Shown here in pieces: positions 8,451 through 15,586 of a DNA stretch of 21,355 nucleotides. The stretch covers positions 1-21,355 of the forward strand of contig CBFHXG010000040.1 in the NCBI GenBank assembly GCA_965659725.1, in the 5' to 3' direction. Made by a program: the position numbers and the translations under genes. Source of the stretch: Phaeocystidibacter sp965659725 (GTDB lineage Bacteria > Bacteroidota > Bacteroidia > Flavobacteriales > Schleiferiaceae). The notes below the pieces were generated by a model. The model was not told where the DNA came from. It was given only the letters and a program-made list of their open reading frames with translations, and did no database searches. Every line of letters starts with the position of its first letter. Within the stretch, counting starts at the first letter, position 1.

Positions 8451-8928
8451 GGAGCCTCACGAAAAGGCGGGGTGGCAAGAGGGCCAAAGGGCAAGGATAT
8501 CAAGGCTCCAGGGCTTCAAAGCTCACTCGTTGATCGAAACAATAGTTATGGTGGCTCACTCCAATTCGTTGTGTGTTGGTAAAAACATATAAACAGGAGT
8601 CTATTTGGGATACCTCTTTAGCCCGCTTTATGGACTTAGCAAGAGTTCCCAGGGATTAGACGGACACAAAAGCTAGTTTAGCGATGGGCGCCATAGAAAT
8701 ATTTTGAAGCTTTGAAGAGAGTATTGGCGGCCAGTCGCGACCCCTTCGTGAGGAACGAACGCCGGGAAGGCCTCTTTTGTGTCTAAGACGATTTTGTTTC
8801 CTTTTGGCGCCTAGCAAAATCCGCCAGCCGGCGGAACGGCTTGAGCGGCCCGAGAGATAGGATCTCAAGAACTCACTCGTTCTTAACCCTACGAGCGGTA
8901 GGGATTAGAAAGAGAACAGAGAAACGTA
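8451..8928. other. 478-bp gene-free region with dense inverted repeats; candidate structured RNA or dispersed element
   Basis: No convincing gene lies here. The region carries many perfect short inverted repeats. A long-range pair joins GACACAAAAG (8663-8672) with CTTTTGTGTC (8774-8783). Hairpins lie at 8745-8759 (TTCGT/ACGAA), 8820-8835 (TCCGCC/GGCGGA), 8854-8866 (GAGAT/ATCTC), 8867-8884 (AAGAAC/GTTCTT) and 8887-8903 (CCCTAC/GTAGGG). The 10-mer CTCACTCGTT appears at 8522-8531 and 8873-8882, flanking the block. A 70-codon minus-strand reading frame (8656-8868) is Arg/Ser/Gly-rich and low in protein-like features, so I treat it as non-coding. A 13-bp match to the repeat near position 63 lies at 8503-8515. 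Confidence 0.5.
8867..8903 (-). terminator. Tandem hairpins downstream of the GAF gene, possible transcript 3' end
   Basis: Reading the minus strand past the GAF gene stop, two perfect 6-bp hairpins follow each other: CCCTAC/GTAGGG (8887-8903) and AAGAAC/GTTCTT (8867-8884). Neither is followed by a U-run, so they are weak as an intrinsic terminator. They may instead protect the mRNA 3' end or belong to the structured element next to them. Confidence 0.3.
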
Positions 8929-9372
8929 TCAACATTCCGCTACCGCTCTACAAATATCCTCCAACAACTTCTCATCCTCCGGCGTAAACGGATCCACATA
9001 ATGCGAGTCAATATCGATCTGTCCGATCAACTGATCTCCTCTATACATAGGCACCACAATCTCAGCCTTTGTCTCAATACTGCAAGCGATGTAATTATCC
9101 TGCGCATGCACGTCATCCACATTAAAGGTCTTTCCCGAGACAGCAACTTGTCCGCATATGCCCTTTCCATAAGCAATGCGCGCATGCTCGGTTTCGGCAC
9201 CTGCATATGGACCTAGCTCCAACATCTGCTCGTCGTCATTCATGAAGTAAAAGCCAACCCAATTGTAGTATTCTATCTCAGATTTCAATAATTCGCAAAT
9301 GGCCAATAAGCCATCACTGCCTTTTTCTTGGAGAATGCGACTAACTTCTGTACGAATGTCACCATAGTTCAT
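8929..9372 (-). CDS. GAF-domain protein, free methionine-(R)-sulfoxide reductase-like
   Basis: A 147-residue single GAF domain matching the fRMsr (YebR/MsrC) family in order of motifs: NWVGFYF, LELGPYAG, GKGICGQ, VDDVHAQDNYIACS, EIVVPMY and IGQIDIDSH. Members reduce free methionine-R-sulfoxide using Cys residues. Cys97 (IACS) corresponds to the catalytic Cys and Cys73 (GICG) to a second conserved Cys. The first Cys of the classic three-Cys set (normally just before RI in the xACxRI motif) is His63-Ala64 here, so a two-Cys cycle, or loss of reductase activity, is possible. It is 12 bp downstream of the dgkA-like gene and probably cotranscribed with it. A GAF sensor role is an alternative. Confidence 0.75.
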   Translation of the reverse strand: MNYGDIRTEVSRILQEKGSDGLLAICELLKSEIEYYNWVGFYFMNDDEQMLELGPYAGAETEHARIAYGKGICGQVAVSGKTFNVDDVHAQDNYIACSIETKAEIVVPMYRGDQLIGQIDIDSHYVDPFTPEDEKLLEDICRAVAEC

Positions 9373-9384
9373 TTGAACGCGTAG

Positions 9385-9735
9385 TTAAGAGTGTAGAATG
9401 TGTGGCGTGAAGATCACTGCAGCAAGTGCGATAGCCAATATAGATGCGATCAAAACCGCTCCTGCTGCTGAATCCTTAGCTTGTTTGATCAACGGATGTG
9501 GGTCAGGAATAGTTGCGTCGGCAAGGTTTTCCAAGGCTGAATTCATAGCTTCGAGGGAGAGGACAAGAGCCGAAATGATCAATATGGATGCCCATTCCCA
9601 CGTGTCGAGCGAGTAATAGAAACCAGCAACCACAACGGCTATGAGCGCGATAAGATGAATACGAAAATGCGTTTCAGAAAACATATTCCCTATCCCTCTA
9701 AATGCATGTCCAAATGCCCGAATTCGATTTTTCAT
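9385..9735 (-). CDS. dgkA: DgkA-family lipid kinase (diacylglycerol or undecaprenol kinase)
   Basis: A 116-residue membrane protein with three hydrophobic helices (about residues 27-41, 49-66 and 90-110) and the DgkA kinase signature ExxNxxxE as E62-A-M-N65-S-A-L-E69, followed by the KQAKDSAAGAV segment (K84, D88). The N-terminal AFRGIGNMFSETHFRIH stretch is typical of Gram-positive and Bacteroidota members, which mostly phosphorylate undecaprenol. That would recycle the lipid carrier for peptidoglycan and O-antigen synthesis. Enterobacterial members use diacylglycerol. Substrate cannot be read from sequence. The start follows a weak promoter-like motif and the gene precedes the GAF gene by 12 bp. 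Confidence 0.85.
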   Translation of the reverse strand: MKNRIRAFGHAFRGIGNMFSETHFRIHLIALIAVVVAGFYYSLDTWEWASILIISALVLSLEAMNSALENLADATIPDPHPLIKQAKDSAAGAVLIASILAIALAAVIFTPHILHS

Positions 9736-9777
9736 GAAACTTTACCAACCGTAAGTAATTTCTGAACGTATAATAAA

Positions 9778-9808
9778 CAAAGGTGCACAATCAAGCGTTC
9801 AGGCGCAA
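9778..9808 (-). promoter_or_regulatory. Candidate promoter for the dgkA-GAF pair
   Basis: On the minus strand CACCTTTG (plus-strand 9778-9785, one mismatch from TAnnTTTG) is preceded by TTG at 9806-9808 with a 20-nt spacer. The spacing is ideal but the first base of the -7 element deviates. Confidence 0.4.
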
Positions 9809-9819
9809 CATCAACTCTT

Positions 9820-9843
9820 TTGCATGTATTCTATTTCATGCAA
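9820..9843. promoter_or_regulatory. Inverted repeat TTGCATG-N10-CATGCAA, possible operator
   Basis: A perfect 7-bp inverted repeat (9820-9826 and 9837-9843) lies in the 163-bp divergent region between dgkA and the first T9SS cargo gene. Its right arm abuts the position expected for the -33 element of the cargo promoter. The arm spacing (17 bp centre to centre) would suit a dimeric DNA-binding protein, but no regulator gene is nearby to name. Confidence 0.35.
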
Positions 9844-9867
9844 TGGTCGTAATGCATTTGAAAAGAC

Positions 9868-9895
9868 TTAATTTGCACCCTAGAATAAACCCTAT
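9868..9895 (+). promoter_or_regulatory. Promoter-like -7 element and CCCTA leader of cargo gene 1
   Basis: TTAATTTG (9868-9875) is one base from TAnnTTTG. It is followed by CCCTA (9878-9882) and TAAACCCTAT (9886-9895), ending 3 nt before the ATG. The same arrangement is found before cargo gene 2 (13625-13646), which supports a shared regulatory or leader function. No good TTG lies at the -33 position; ATGG at 9843-9846 is the nearest match. Confidence 0.45.
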
Positions 9896-9898
9896 TCT

Positions 9899-12043
9899 AT
9901 GAAACTAACTACACGCTTGAGGTGGCTCTTTATTGCTGCCATCGGACTAATGGGCACAGCTGCCCAAGCCCAAATCTTACAGCTAACTCAGATCCCCAAC
10001 GCATCGCGATGTACGGGTGACTCATTAGCCATCAATTTAACGGTCATCGGAACGTTCAACGCAAGTAACTCCTTTACCGTTCAAATGACACCGGGTATCA
10101 ACGCAGCAGCCAACTTTGCCAGTGCATCCACCCGCATCGTCCCATTTGCAAAGTGGGATGGAGGTAACCCAAGTAACCCAGTGCTCGATACCAACCAGGC
10201 TGGACCAAAGACCTTCACCATCGTGATTCCAGAAGACATCTCAACAAACGGCGACTATTCGATCCGTCTACAGTCTTCTAACCCCGTTACCGTTTCAGAT
10301 ACCTTCGAGGTCTCCATCAACGTAACCACGCCAGCTTCCATCGATTCAACCTTCGGTGGATTCGATAACATTTACACCCCTGCCGATACGTCGGATATCG
10401 GAAAGTGTGTAGATGATACTATCGTCCTCTATGCCAATAAGGATACTACTGGTCTCGGCATCTACGACTACCAGTGGTTCGTGAATGGTGTAGAAGTAGG
10501 TATCGCTCAATCTCGTAACGATGATGAGTTCGACTCACTTCTCGTTTGGGCTCCTGGTATCTATACAATCGAAGTTTCTTCGGGTCTTTGTCCAGGTAGA
10601 AGCGACGAGCTCGTAGTGAACAACTACAGTCCAACTCCATTTATCACCATGCCTCTCGTAGGGCAACCTTGGGTTGAGGTTCTCGACGAACCATTCCCAG
10701 GTGCACCTCTGGTAGATTCCGTTCAGTTCTGTGAAGAGGATTCCATCCTATACGTTGGTAATCCACCAATGATCCCTGGTGAGTTCTATACCTACCAGTG
10801 GTACAAGGATTCAGTTGACCAGTTCGGTCAAGATTCAATCGTTCCTATCCTGGGACAAACCGACGATTCACTTTACGTTACCTCAGATATCGTAGCGGGT
10901 GGCGTGAATTTCAATCAACTCGTGATCTATCTAGAGGTTACCGATACCATGACGGGCTGTTCAACGCTCGGAGTCGATCCTCGATGGATCTGGATGGATA
11001 CTGTGCCTGACCCGGAAATTTCCGTCGTTCCATGGCCTGGACGTAACAATACTTCACGAACGATTTGTATTGAAGATAGTGTGCTACTCCGATCCGATAC
11101 CATAGGTCAAGATTGGGAGTATCAATGGCAAGTTCGATTCCCTCTCAACGGAGGTACTTGGGCCAATCTTCCTAATGATACCTTACCACGACTTCAAGTG
11201 GACACCGCTTTGGTGCCGGATTCAGCAGAATACAGACTGCGTATCAACAACTTGACGTGTACACATATTACAGCACCTATCCAGATTAATATCGTTCCAC
11301 TTCCTGTATTCCGATTCCTGCCGAGTGATTCAGTTGCTCTTTGTGCCGACGATTCAGTCCTCGTTGCAGTTACCGGTAACGGTCTCCAGTACACTTGGTC
11401 GAACGGATTTATCGGAACCAGTCAATATCTGTCCACCCCAGGAACCTATTGGGTGGAAGCAGTGGGTGTAAACCAGTGTATTTCCTACGACACGCTCATC
11501 ATATTCCCACTTGTGGTAAATGCCAATGCTGGTCCTGATCAAACAGTAGGTGAAGATGAAGATGTGGTTATGGCAGCAACCGGCGGTGTAAGCTACTATT
11601 GGTACGCCAACGAACCTGTATACTTCAGTAATCCACGTGATCCAAATACGCGTACACGACCTATCAAGGATACCACCATCTACTATGTTGAGGTAACCGC
11701 AGCCAACGGTTGTACGGCGATCGACTCAATGGTGGTTATCATTGAAGATCCTTTTGCAGGTGGACCCGATCTATCGAATGTGCAAAACGTAATGACCCCT
11801 AACGGCGATGGTGCTAACGACTTCCTCGATCTGCGCGAAGTGGTGAGAGCTGATGGTTGTGACCTCATCGTAATGAACCGTTGGGGCTCAGAAGTGTATA
11901 TCGAAGAGAATTATACCAACGGCTGGAGAGGTACCAGTACGGGAGGTGATGATCTTCCGGATGGCACATATTATTACTTGCTAGTTTGTGGTGACGAGGT
12001 GCGCTACAAGGGAGCTATTTCTATCATCCGCAATAACGACTAA
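9899..12043 (+). CDS. T9SS type-B cargo: secreted multidomain protein with gliding-motility C-terminal domain (cargo 1)
   Basis: A 714-residue secreted protein. The signal peptide covers about residues 1-24 (cut after AQA), followed by several immunoglobulin/PKD-like beta-sandwich repeats marked by recurring Trp (YDYQWFVNG, YTYQWYKD, WEYQWQVR, LQYTWSNG) and Cys pairs. The last roughly 170 residues (from AGPDQ at 544) include TPNGDGANDFLDL, NRWGSEVY and DGTYYYLL, the hallmarks of the gliding-motility-associated C-terminal domain (type-B CTD, CHU_C). This tail directs T9SS export and cell-surface retention in Bacteroidota. The PorP/SprF gene starts 5 bp downstream, as seen where such proteins are the dedicated secretion partner of the cargo. 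The surface function (adhesion or motility) is inferred from architecture only. Confidence 0.9.
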   Translation: MKLTTRLRWLFIAAIGLMGTAAQAQILQLTQIPNASRCTGDSLAINLTVIGTFNASNSFTVQMTPGINAAANFASASTRIVPFAKWDGGNPSNPVLDTNQAGPKTFTIVIPEDISTNGDYSIRLQSSNPVTVSDTFEVSINVTTPASIDSTFGGFDNIYTPADTSDIGKCVDDTIVLYANKDTTGLGIYDYQWFVNGVEVGIAQSRNDDEFDSLLVWAPGIYTIEVSSGLCPGRSDELVVNNYSPTPFITMPLVGQPWVEVLDEPFPGAPLVDSVQFCEEDSILYVGNPPMIPGEFYTYQWYKDSVDQFGQDSIVPILGQTDDSLYVTSDIVAGGVNFNQLVIYLEVTDTMTGCSTLGVDPRWIWMDTVPDPEISVVPWPGRNNTSRTICIEDSVLLRSDTIGQDWEYQWQVRFPLNGGTWANLPNDTLPRLQVDTALVPDSAEYRLRINNLTCTHITAPIQINIVPLPVFRFLPSDSVALCADDSVLVAVTGNGLQYTWSNGFIGTSQYLSTPGTYWVEAVGVNQCISYDTLIIFPLVVNANAGPDQTVGEDEDVVMAATGGVSYYWYANEPVYFSNPRDPNTRTRPIKDTTIYYVEVTAANGCTAIDSMVVIIEDPFAGGPDLSNVQNVMTPNGDGANDFLDLREVVRADGCDLIVMNRWGSEVYIEENYTNGWRGTSTGGDDLPDGTYYYLLVCGDEVRYKGAISIIRNND

Positions 12044-12048
12044 GCACT

Positions 12049-13575
12049 ATGAAAAAGACAAACCTTTTTACACTTGCCGTAGTGTTGATGTTGGGAACAG
12101 CGGCAAACGCACAACAGATTCCCCTCTATAGTAACTACTTCTTTACCCCATTCATCTTCAACCCTGCACAGTCGGGTTCAGATGGTGTAACAGAAGCCAG
12201 TATGATGCACCGCCGCCAATGGTCGGGCATCGAAGGTGGACCCGAAACTTCGGCCCTTACCTTGAACGGTGCTTTGAACCGCGAAAAGGTGGGTTACAGT
12301 GTATACGCCTACAGCGATCGCACGGATATCATCCAGCGCATCGGTGTATACGGCTCATACGCCTACCACGTTCAATTGTCTGAAAATAACAGCTTGAGCT
12401 TTGGTCTTGCTGCGGGTTACCTCGATAATAACATCGATTTCGATAAGATCCGAGTAGATGACGAGTTCGACCCATTGCTTTATCCAAACTTGAGAAGAGG
12501 CAATTTTGACTTGAACTTCGGTATCAACCTTAACATCAATGGATTCCAGATCGGTGCAGCTGCACCTCAGATCCTTGGTGCTCCAGTTGAGTATTCAGAT
12601 AACTACAATGGTCCGGTTGAGTACAGCCTGATCCGTCACTATGTTTTCAATGCTCAATACGACTGGGAGATCCAAGGAGAGAAGAGAGTGTTGAGCCCAA
12701 TGATCCTCGTTCGTACCGCGCCAAACGTTCCTACACAGATCGATGCGGGTGCCATTTTCAATATGCGCGACTATGGTTACGTTGGAGCGATGTTCCGTTC
12801 CGATTATGCCATTACCGCTAACTTGGGTGTTCACTTGACAGAACAACTCACCGTAGGCTACGCATACGATTTCAGCACGAATACGTACGGAACATCCTTC
12901 GGAACGTCTCACGAGTTCATGCTCCAATGGAGATTTGGTTCTAACCGCGACAATGAGCGCATGGAGAACGATATCCGTCGTTTGAAGGATCGCATGCAAC
13001 GCAACGCAGAAGACAACGAAGAATACATTCGTGAGCGCTTAGAAGAGTTCAAAGAAGAACTCGAAGCACAAGAAGATGCGGATATCGAAGAGAAAGTTCG
13101 CGAAGTTGTAGACGGCATGCAGCTCACCCAGCCTGGACGTCCAGGTGATAACACCAACGGCGGAGGCCAACAAGGCGGTCAACAAAATGGTGGTCAGCAG
13201 GGTGGCCAAAACATGAACGGCTACGACCCGAATGATTCAGGAAGGAATAACAACCCGAATACGAACACCAACACCAACACAAATAATGGTGGTGGTCAGG
13301 ATTACCGTCCAGAGAACTACGCAAGCAATGTAGAGCCTGGCTCTCCAGGATACTATGTAACTGCTGGTGTGTTCGGAAGCGAGAACAACGCACGCCGTTT
13401 GATGCAGCGCTTGCAGAACGATGGCTTGGATGTGAATATCTTCCAAGACCGCGTGAACAATATGTACTATGTATACTTGATGAAGTTCAACTCGTACAGT
13501 GGTGCCGATGGTGCACGTAACTCACGATTGAACGGACGCTATGATGGTCGCCTCTGGGTGAAGATCGTAGAGTGA
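12049..13575 (+). CDS. PorP/SprF-family T9SS outer-membrane protein with C-terminal SPOR domain
   Basis: A 508-residue protein built of three parts. After a signal peptide (residues 1-21, ANAQ), residues 22 to about 300 form a PorP/SprF beta-barrel domain, with the typical opening QQIPLYSNYFFTPFIFNPA and later GYAYDFS. Residues about 301-355 are a highly charged heptad-like coiled coil. Residues about 362-425 are a Gly/Gln/Asn/Thr low-complexity linker. Residues about 427-508 (YYVTAGVFGSENNARRLMQRL through YYVYLMKF to LWVKIVE) form a SPOR domain, which in other proteins binds denuded peptidoglycan at division sites. Ordinary PorP/SprF proteins are roughly 300-350 residues and lack this tail. 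The protein likely helps secrete or anchor cargo 1 from the gene 5 bp upstream. A strong terminator follows it. Confidence 0.88.
   Translation: MKKTNLFTLAVVLMLGTAANAQQIPLYSNYFFTPFIFNPAQSGSDGVTEASMMHRRQWSGIEGGPETSALTLNGALNREKVGYSVYAYSDRTDIIQRIGVYGSYAYHVQLSENNSLSFGLAAGYLDNNIDFDKIRVDDEFDPLLYPNLRRGNFDLNFGINLNINGFQIGAAAPQILGAPVEYSDNYNGPVEYSLIRHYVFNAQYDWEIQGEKRVLSPMILVRTAPNVPTQIDAGAIFNMRDYGYVGAMFRSDYAITANLGVHLTEQLTVGYAYDFSTNTYGTSFGTSHEFMLQWRFGSNRDNERMENDIRRLKDRMQRNAEDNEEYIRERLEEFKEELEAQEDADIEEKVREVVDGMQLTQPGRPGDNTNGGGQQGGQQNGGQQGGQNMNGYDPNDSGRNNNPNTNTNTNTNNGGGQDYRPENYASNVEPGSPGYYVTAGVFGSENNARRLMQRLQNDGLDVNIFQDRVNNMYYVYLMKFNSYSGADGARNSRLNGRYDGRLWVKIVE
13150..13320 (+). repeat. Low-complexity coding repeat (Gly/Gln then Asn/Thr)
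   Basis: Within the SprF-SPOR gene, codons for GGQQ-type units are followed by an AAC-ACC hexamer array (13258-13287) encoding alternating Asn-Thr. The run encodes a flexible linker between coiled coil and SPOR domain. Such imperfect in-frame repeats can change copy number without breaking the frame. Confidence 0.7.
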
Positions 13576-13592
13576 TCGAGATGAACTGACAT

Positions 13593-13627
13593 AAAAAGAC
13601 CGTTTTCTCTGAAGGCGGTCTTTTTTT
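13593..13627 (+). terminator. Intrinsic terminator after the SprF-SPOR gene
   Basis: AAAAAGACCG (13593-13602) pairs with CGGTCTTTTT (13616-13625) around a 13-nt loop, with a seven-T run at 13621-13627. It lies 17 bp past the stop codon. The A/T flanks would also let it work weakly on the minus strand. The T-run overlaps the -7-like element proposed for the next gene. Confidence 0.85.
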
Positions 13628-13646
13628 GGCCCTAATTAAACCCTAT
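13625..13646 (+). promoter_or_regulatory. TTTG plus CCCTA leader of cargo gene 2
   Basis: TTTG (13625-13628), CCCTA (13630-13634) and TAAACCCTAT (13637-13646), then ATG at 13651. The order and spacing mirror the leader of cargo gene 1 (TTTG to ATG gap 22 nt here, 23 nt there). No TA pair precedes the TTTG because the terminator T-run occupies that place, so the promoter is weak or atypical. Confidence 0.4.
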
Positions 13647-13650
13647 CGGA

Positions 13651-15576
13651 ATGTTCCTACGAAGAGCATTCGTACTGCTACTCTTACTTCTCACCGCCAG
13701 GACCGAGGCTGCTCACCTGGTTGGAGGAGAGATTACCTATACCTGTTTAGGTGCGGGCAGTTATGAAGTGAGATTGCGCGTATACCGCGATTGTGCCGGA
13801 GGAGGCGCAGCATTCGATCAATTCATCGAGATCAGAGCCTTCGATGCCATTACCGGTACACTGTTTACCAGCTCTAACGGAGTTCAACCAGGTCCCGTGC
13901 AAACGGTTCCATTGAATACCGGCGATCCATGCTTAACCATTCCAGCGGGACTGTGTACGGAGTACGTGGATTATGTGACAACCATGAATTTGCCTAGCTC
14001 CCCTAATGGCTATGATATCACTTGGCAACGGTGTTGTAGGAACGGATCGATCAGTAATATTCCAAATCCGGGATCGTGGGGTAATACCTATACAGTGCGA
14101 GTTCCGCCCAATGACCCTTGCGCTTCTTCACCAACTTTTGCTAACACGCCACCCATTGTAATCTGTATCAATGAGCCGTTGAACATTGATGCTTCTGCTA
14201 CCGATCTTGAAGGTGATTCGTTGTACTATGAGTTCTGCGAGATCTTACACGGTGGGTCTCAGACCAACCCAGCGCCTCAAGCCCTTCCCCCTCCGTATAC
14301 CACCATCCCGTTCAATGCTCCTCAAACGTTCGATAATCCGATACCAAGCGGACCTCAAATCGTGATCGATAGTCTTACCGGAAGGATCACAGGAACAGCC
14401 AGTTTACAAGGCCAGTTTGTGGTTGGGATCTGTGTGAGCAGCTACCGAAATGGTATGCTTGAAACACGCGTCAGGCGAGATTTTCAGTTCAACGTGAGCA
14501 ACTGCGTGAGAAATGTGGTGAGTGATATGATCACGCAGAGCGAAGACAGCTCATTGTTCTGTGCCGGTAGAGAGATCCAATTCACCAATCAATCGTCGAA
14601 TGGCAATACCTATTCCTGGGACTTTGGTGATACGACTCGATTGGACGATACCTCATCCATCCAAAATCCGGTATATCAATACAATAGGCCGGGCATCTAC
14701 AACGTGACCTTGATCGTAAATCCTGGTACGCAATGTTCCGATACCGTTGTTGAGGTGTTTGAGATCTACGAGACTCCTGAGATCGAGTATGGTATCTTGT
14801 CAGGGAGCGTGTGTTTTGGCGTTCAGAATATCTTCTTTGGTGTTATCGGAAATAATATCCCCAATGGAGCCACGTATGAATGGTACTTTGGTGGTACACC
14901 AGCTCCCAATATTCCCTATTGGTCCGGACCATTCCCGCCTGCGATCACATGGCCCGTCCCTGGAAAATACCCAGTTACCATCGTCTTGAAGTCCAATACA
15001 TGCACAGATTCAGTTATTGATTCCATTGAGATCGTGCAGTTCAATCAAGTGGTAGACGCGGGGCCAGACCAGATCGTTTCTTACGGCGAGGATGTGCAAT
15101 TGAACGCCTCAGGCGGAGTGAGTTATCTGTGGTATGCAGATCAGCCGGTCTATTTCTCCGATCCACGGGATCCGGCAGCATTAACGAGACCTATCAACGA
15201 TACGACCACCTATTACGTTGAGGTAACTACAGCAGACGGATGCCAGGGCATTGACTCCATGGTCGTCATCATGGTTTCTCCGAATTTCCCTAACCCCGAT
15301 TACAGTCAGCTGCCCAATCTGATAACCCCAAATGGAGATGGTGCGAACGACAACTTAGACCTCAGTTTGATCACGCGAGGCAGGGATGTCCGCTTTGTGC
15401 TCCACAACCGATGGGGGAGTGTGGTGTACACGGAAGAAGGCTATCAAGATCAATGGCACGGTCAGTCGGAAGGTGGCGACCCATTGCCAGATGGAACGTA
15501 TTATTATATATTACAGGAAGGAGCTGAAGTGATATTCAAAGCTCCTGTTACGATCATTCGAAATTCTGATGATTAA
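13651..15576 (+). CDS. T9SS type-B cargo with PKD domain (cargo 2)
   Basis: A 641-residue secreted protein. A signal peptide (about residues 1-20, poly-Leu core) precedes an N-terminal domain beginning AAHLVGGEITYTCLG, which I recognise as common in large Bacteroidota surface proteins. A PKD domain (about 298-375) has the diagnostic YSWDFGD motif near residue 321 and a second PKD-like region (about 376-465) follows. The C-terminal module (from about 470) carries TPNGDGANDNLDL, NRWGSVVY and DGTYYYIL, the gliding-motility-associated type-B CTD. The last 170 residues closely match those of cargo 1. It has no SprF-like gene directly downstream; a lipoprotein gene follows after 10 bp. It may share the SprF-SPOR partner upstream. 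Confidence 0.9.
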   Translation: MFLRRAFVLLLLLLTARTEAAHLVGGEITYTCLGAGSYEVRLRVYRDCAGGGAAFDQFIEIRAFDAITGTLFTSSNGVQPGPVQTVPLNTGDPCLTIPAGLCTEYVDYVTTMNLPSSPNGYDITWQRCCRNGSISNIPNPGSWGNTYTVRVPPNDPCASSPTFANTPPIVICINEPLNIDASATDLEGDSLYYEFCEILHGGSQTNPAPQALPPPYTTIPFNAPQTFDNPIPSGPQIVIDSLTGRITGTASLQGQFVVGICVSSYRNGMLETRVRRDFQFNVSNCVRNVVSDMITQSEDSSLFCAGREIQFTNQSSNGNTYSWDFGDTTRLDDTSSIQNPVYQYNRPGIYNVTLIVNPGTQCSDTVVEVFEIYETPEIEYGILSGSVCFGVQNIFFGVIGNNIPNGATYEWYFGGTPAPNIPYWSGPFPPAITWPVPGKYPVTIVLKSNTCTDSVIDSIEIVQFNQVVDAGPDQIVSYGEDVQLNASGGVSYLWYADQPVYFSDPRDPAALTRPINDTTTYYVEVTTADGCQGIDSMVVIMVSPNFPNPDYSQLPNLITPNGDGANDNLDLSLITRGRDVRFVLHNRWGSVVYTEEGYQDQWHGQSEGGDPLPDGTYYYILQEGAEVIFKAPVTIIRNSDD

Positions 15577-15586
15577 ATTGTAGATC

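Noticed and set aside
8656..8868. 70-codon minus-strand reading frame in the intergenic element
   Set aside because: Arg/Ser-rich, no hydrophobic core, and the DNA is full of inverted repeats. The composition fits structured noncoding DNA better than a gene.
13258..13287. Possible CRISPR or tandem repeat array
   Set aside because: The short AAC-ACC repeats have no spacers and encode an in-frame Asn/Thr linker.
13124..13393. 89-codon minus-strand reading frame opposite the SprF linker
   Set aside because: It arises from the low-complexity repeats of the linker, giving a Trp/Cys/Ser-rich translation without biological sense.
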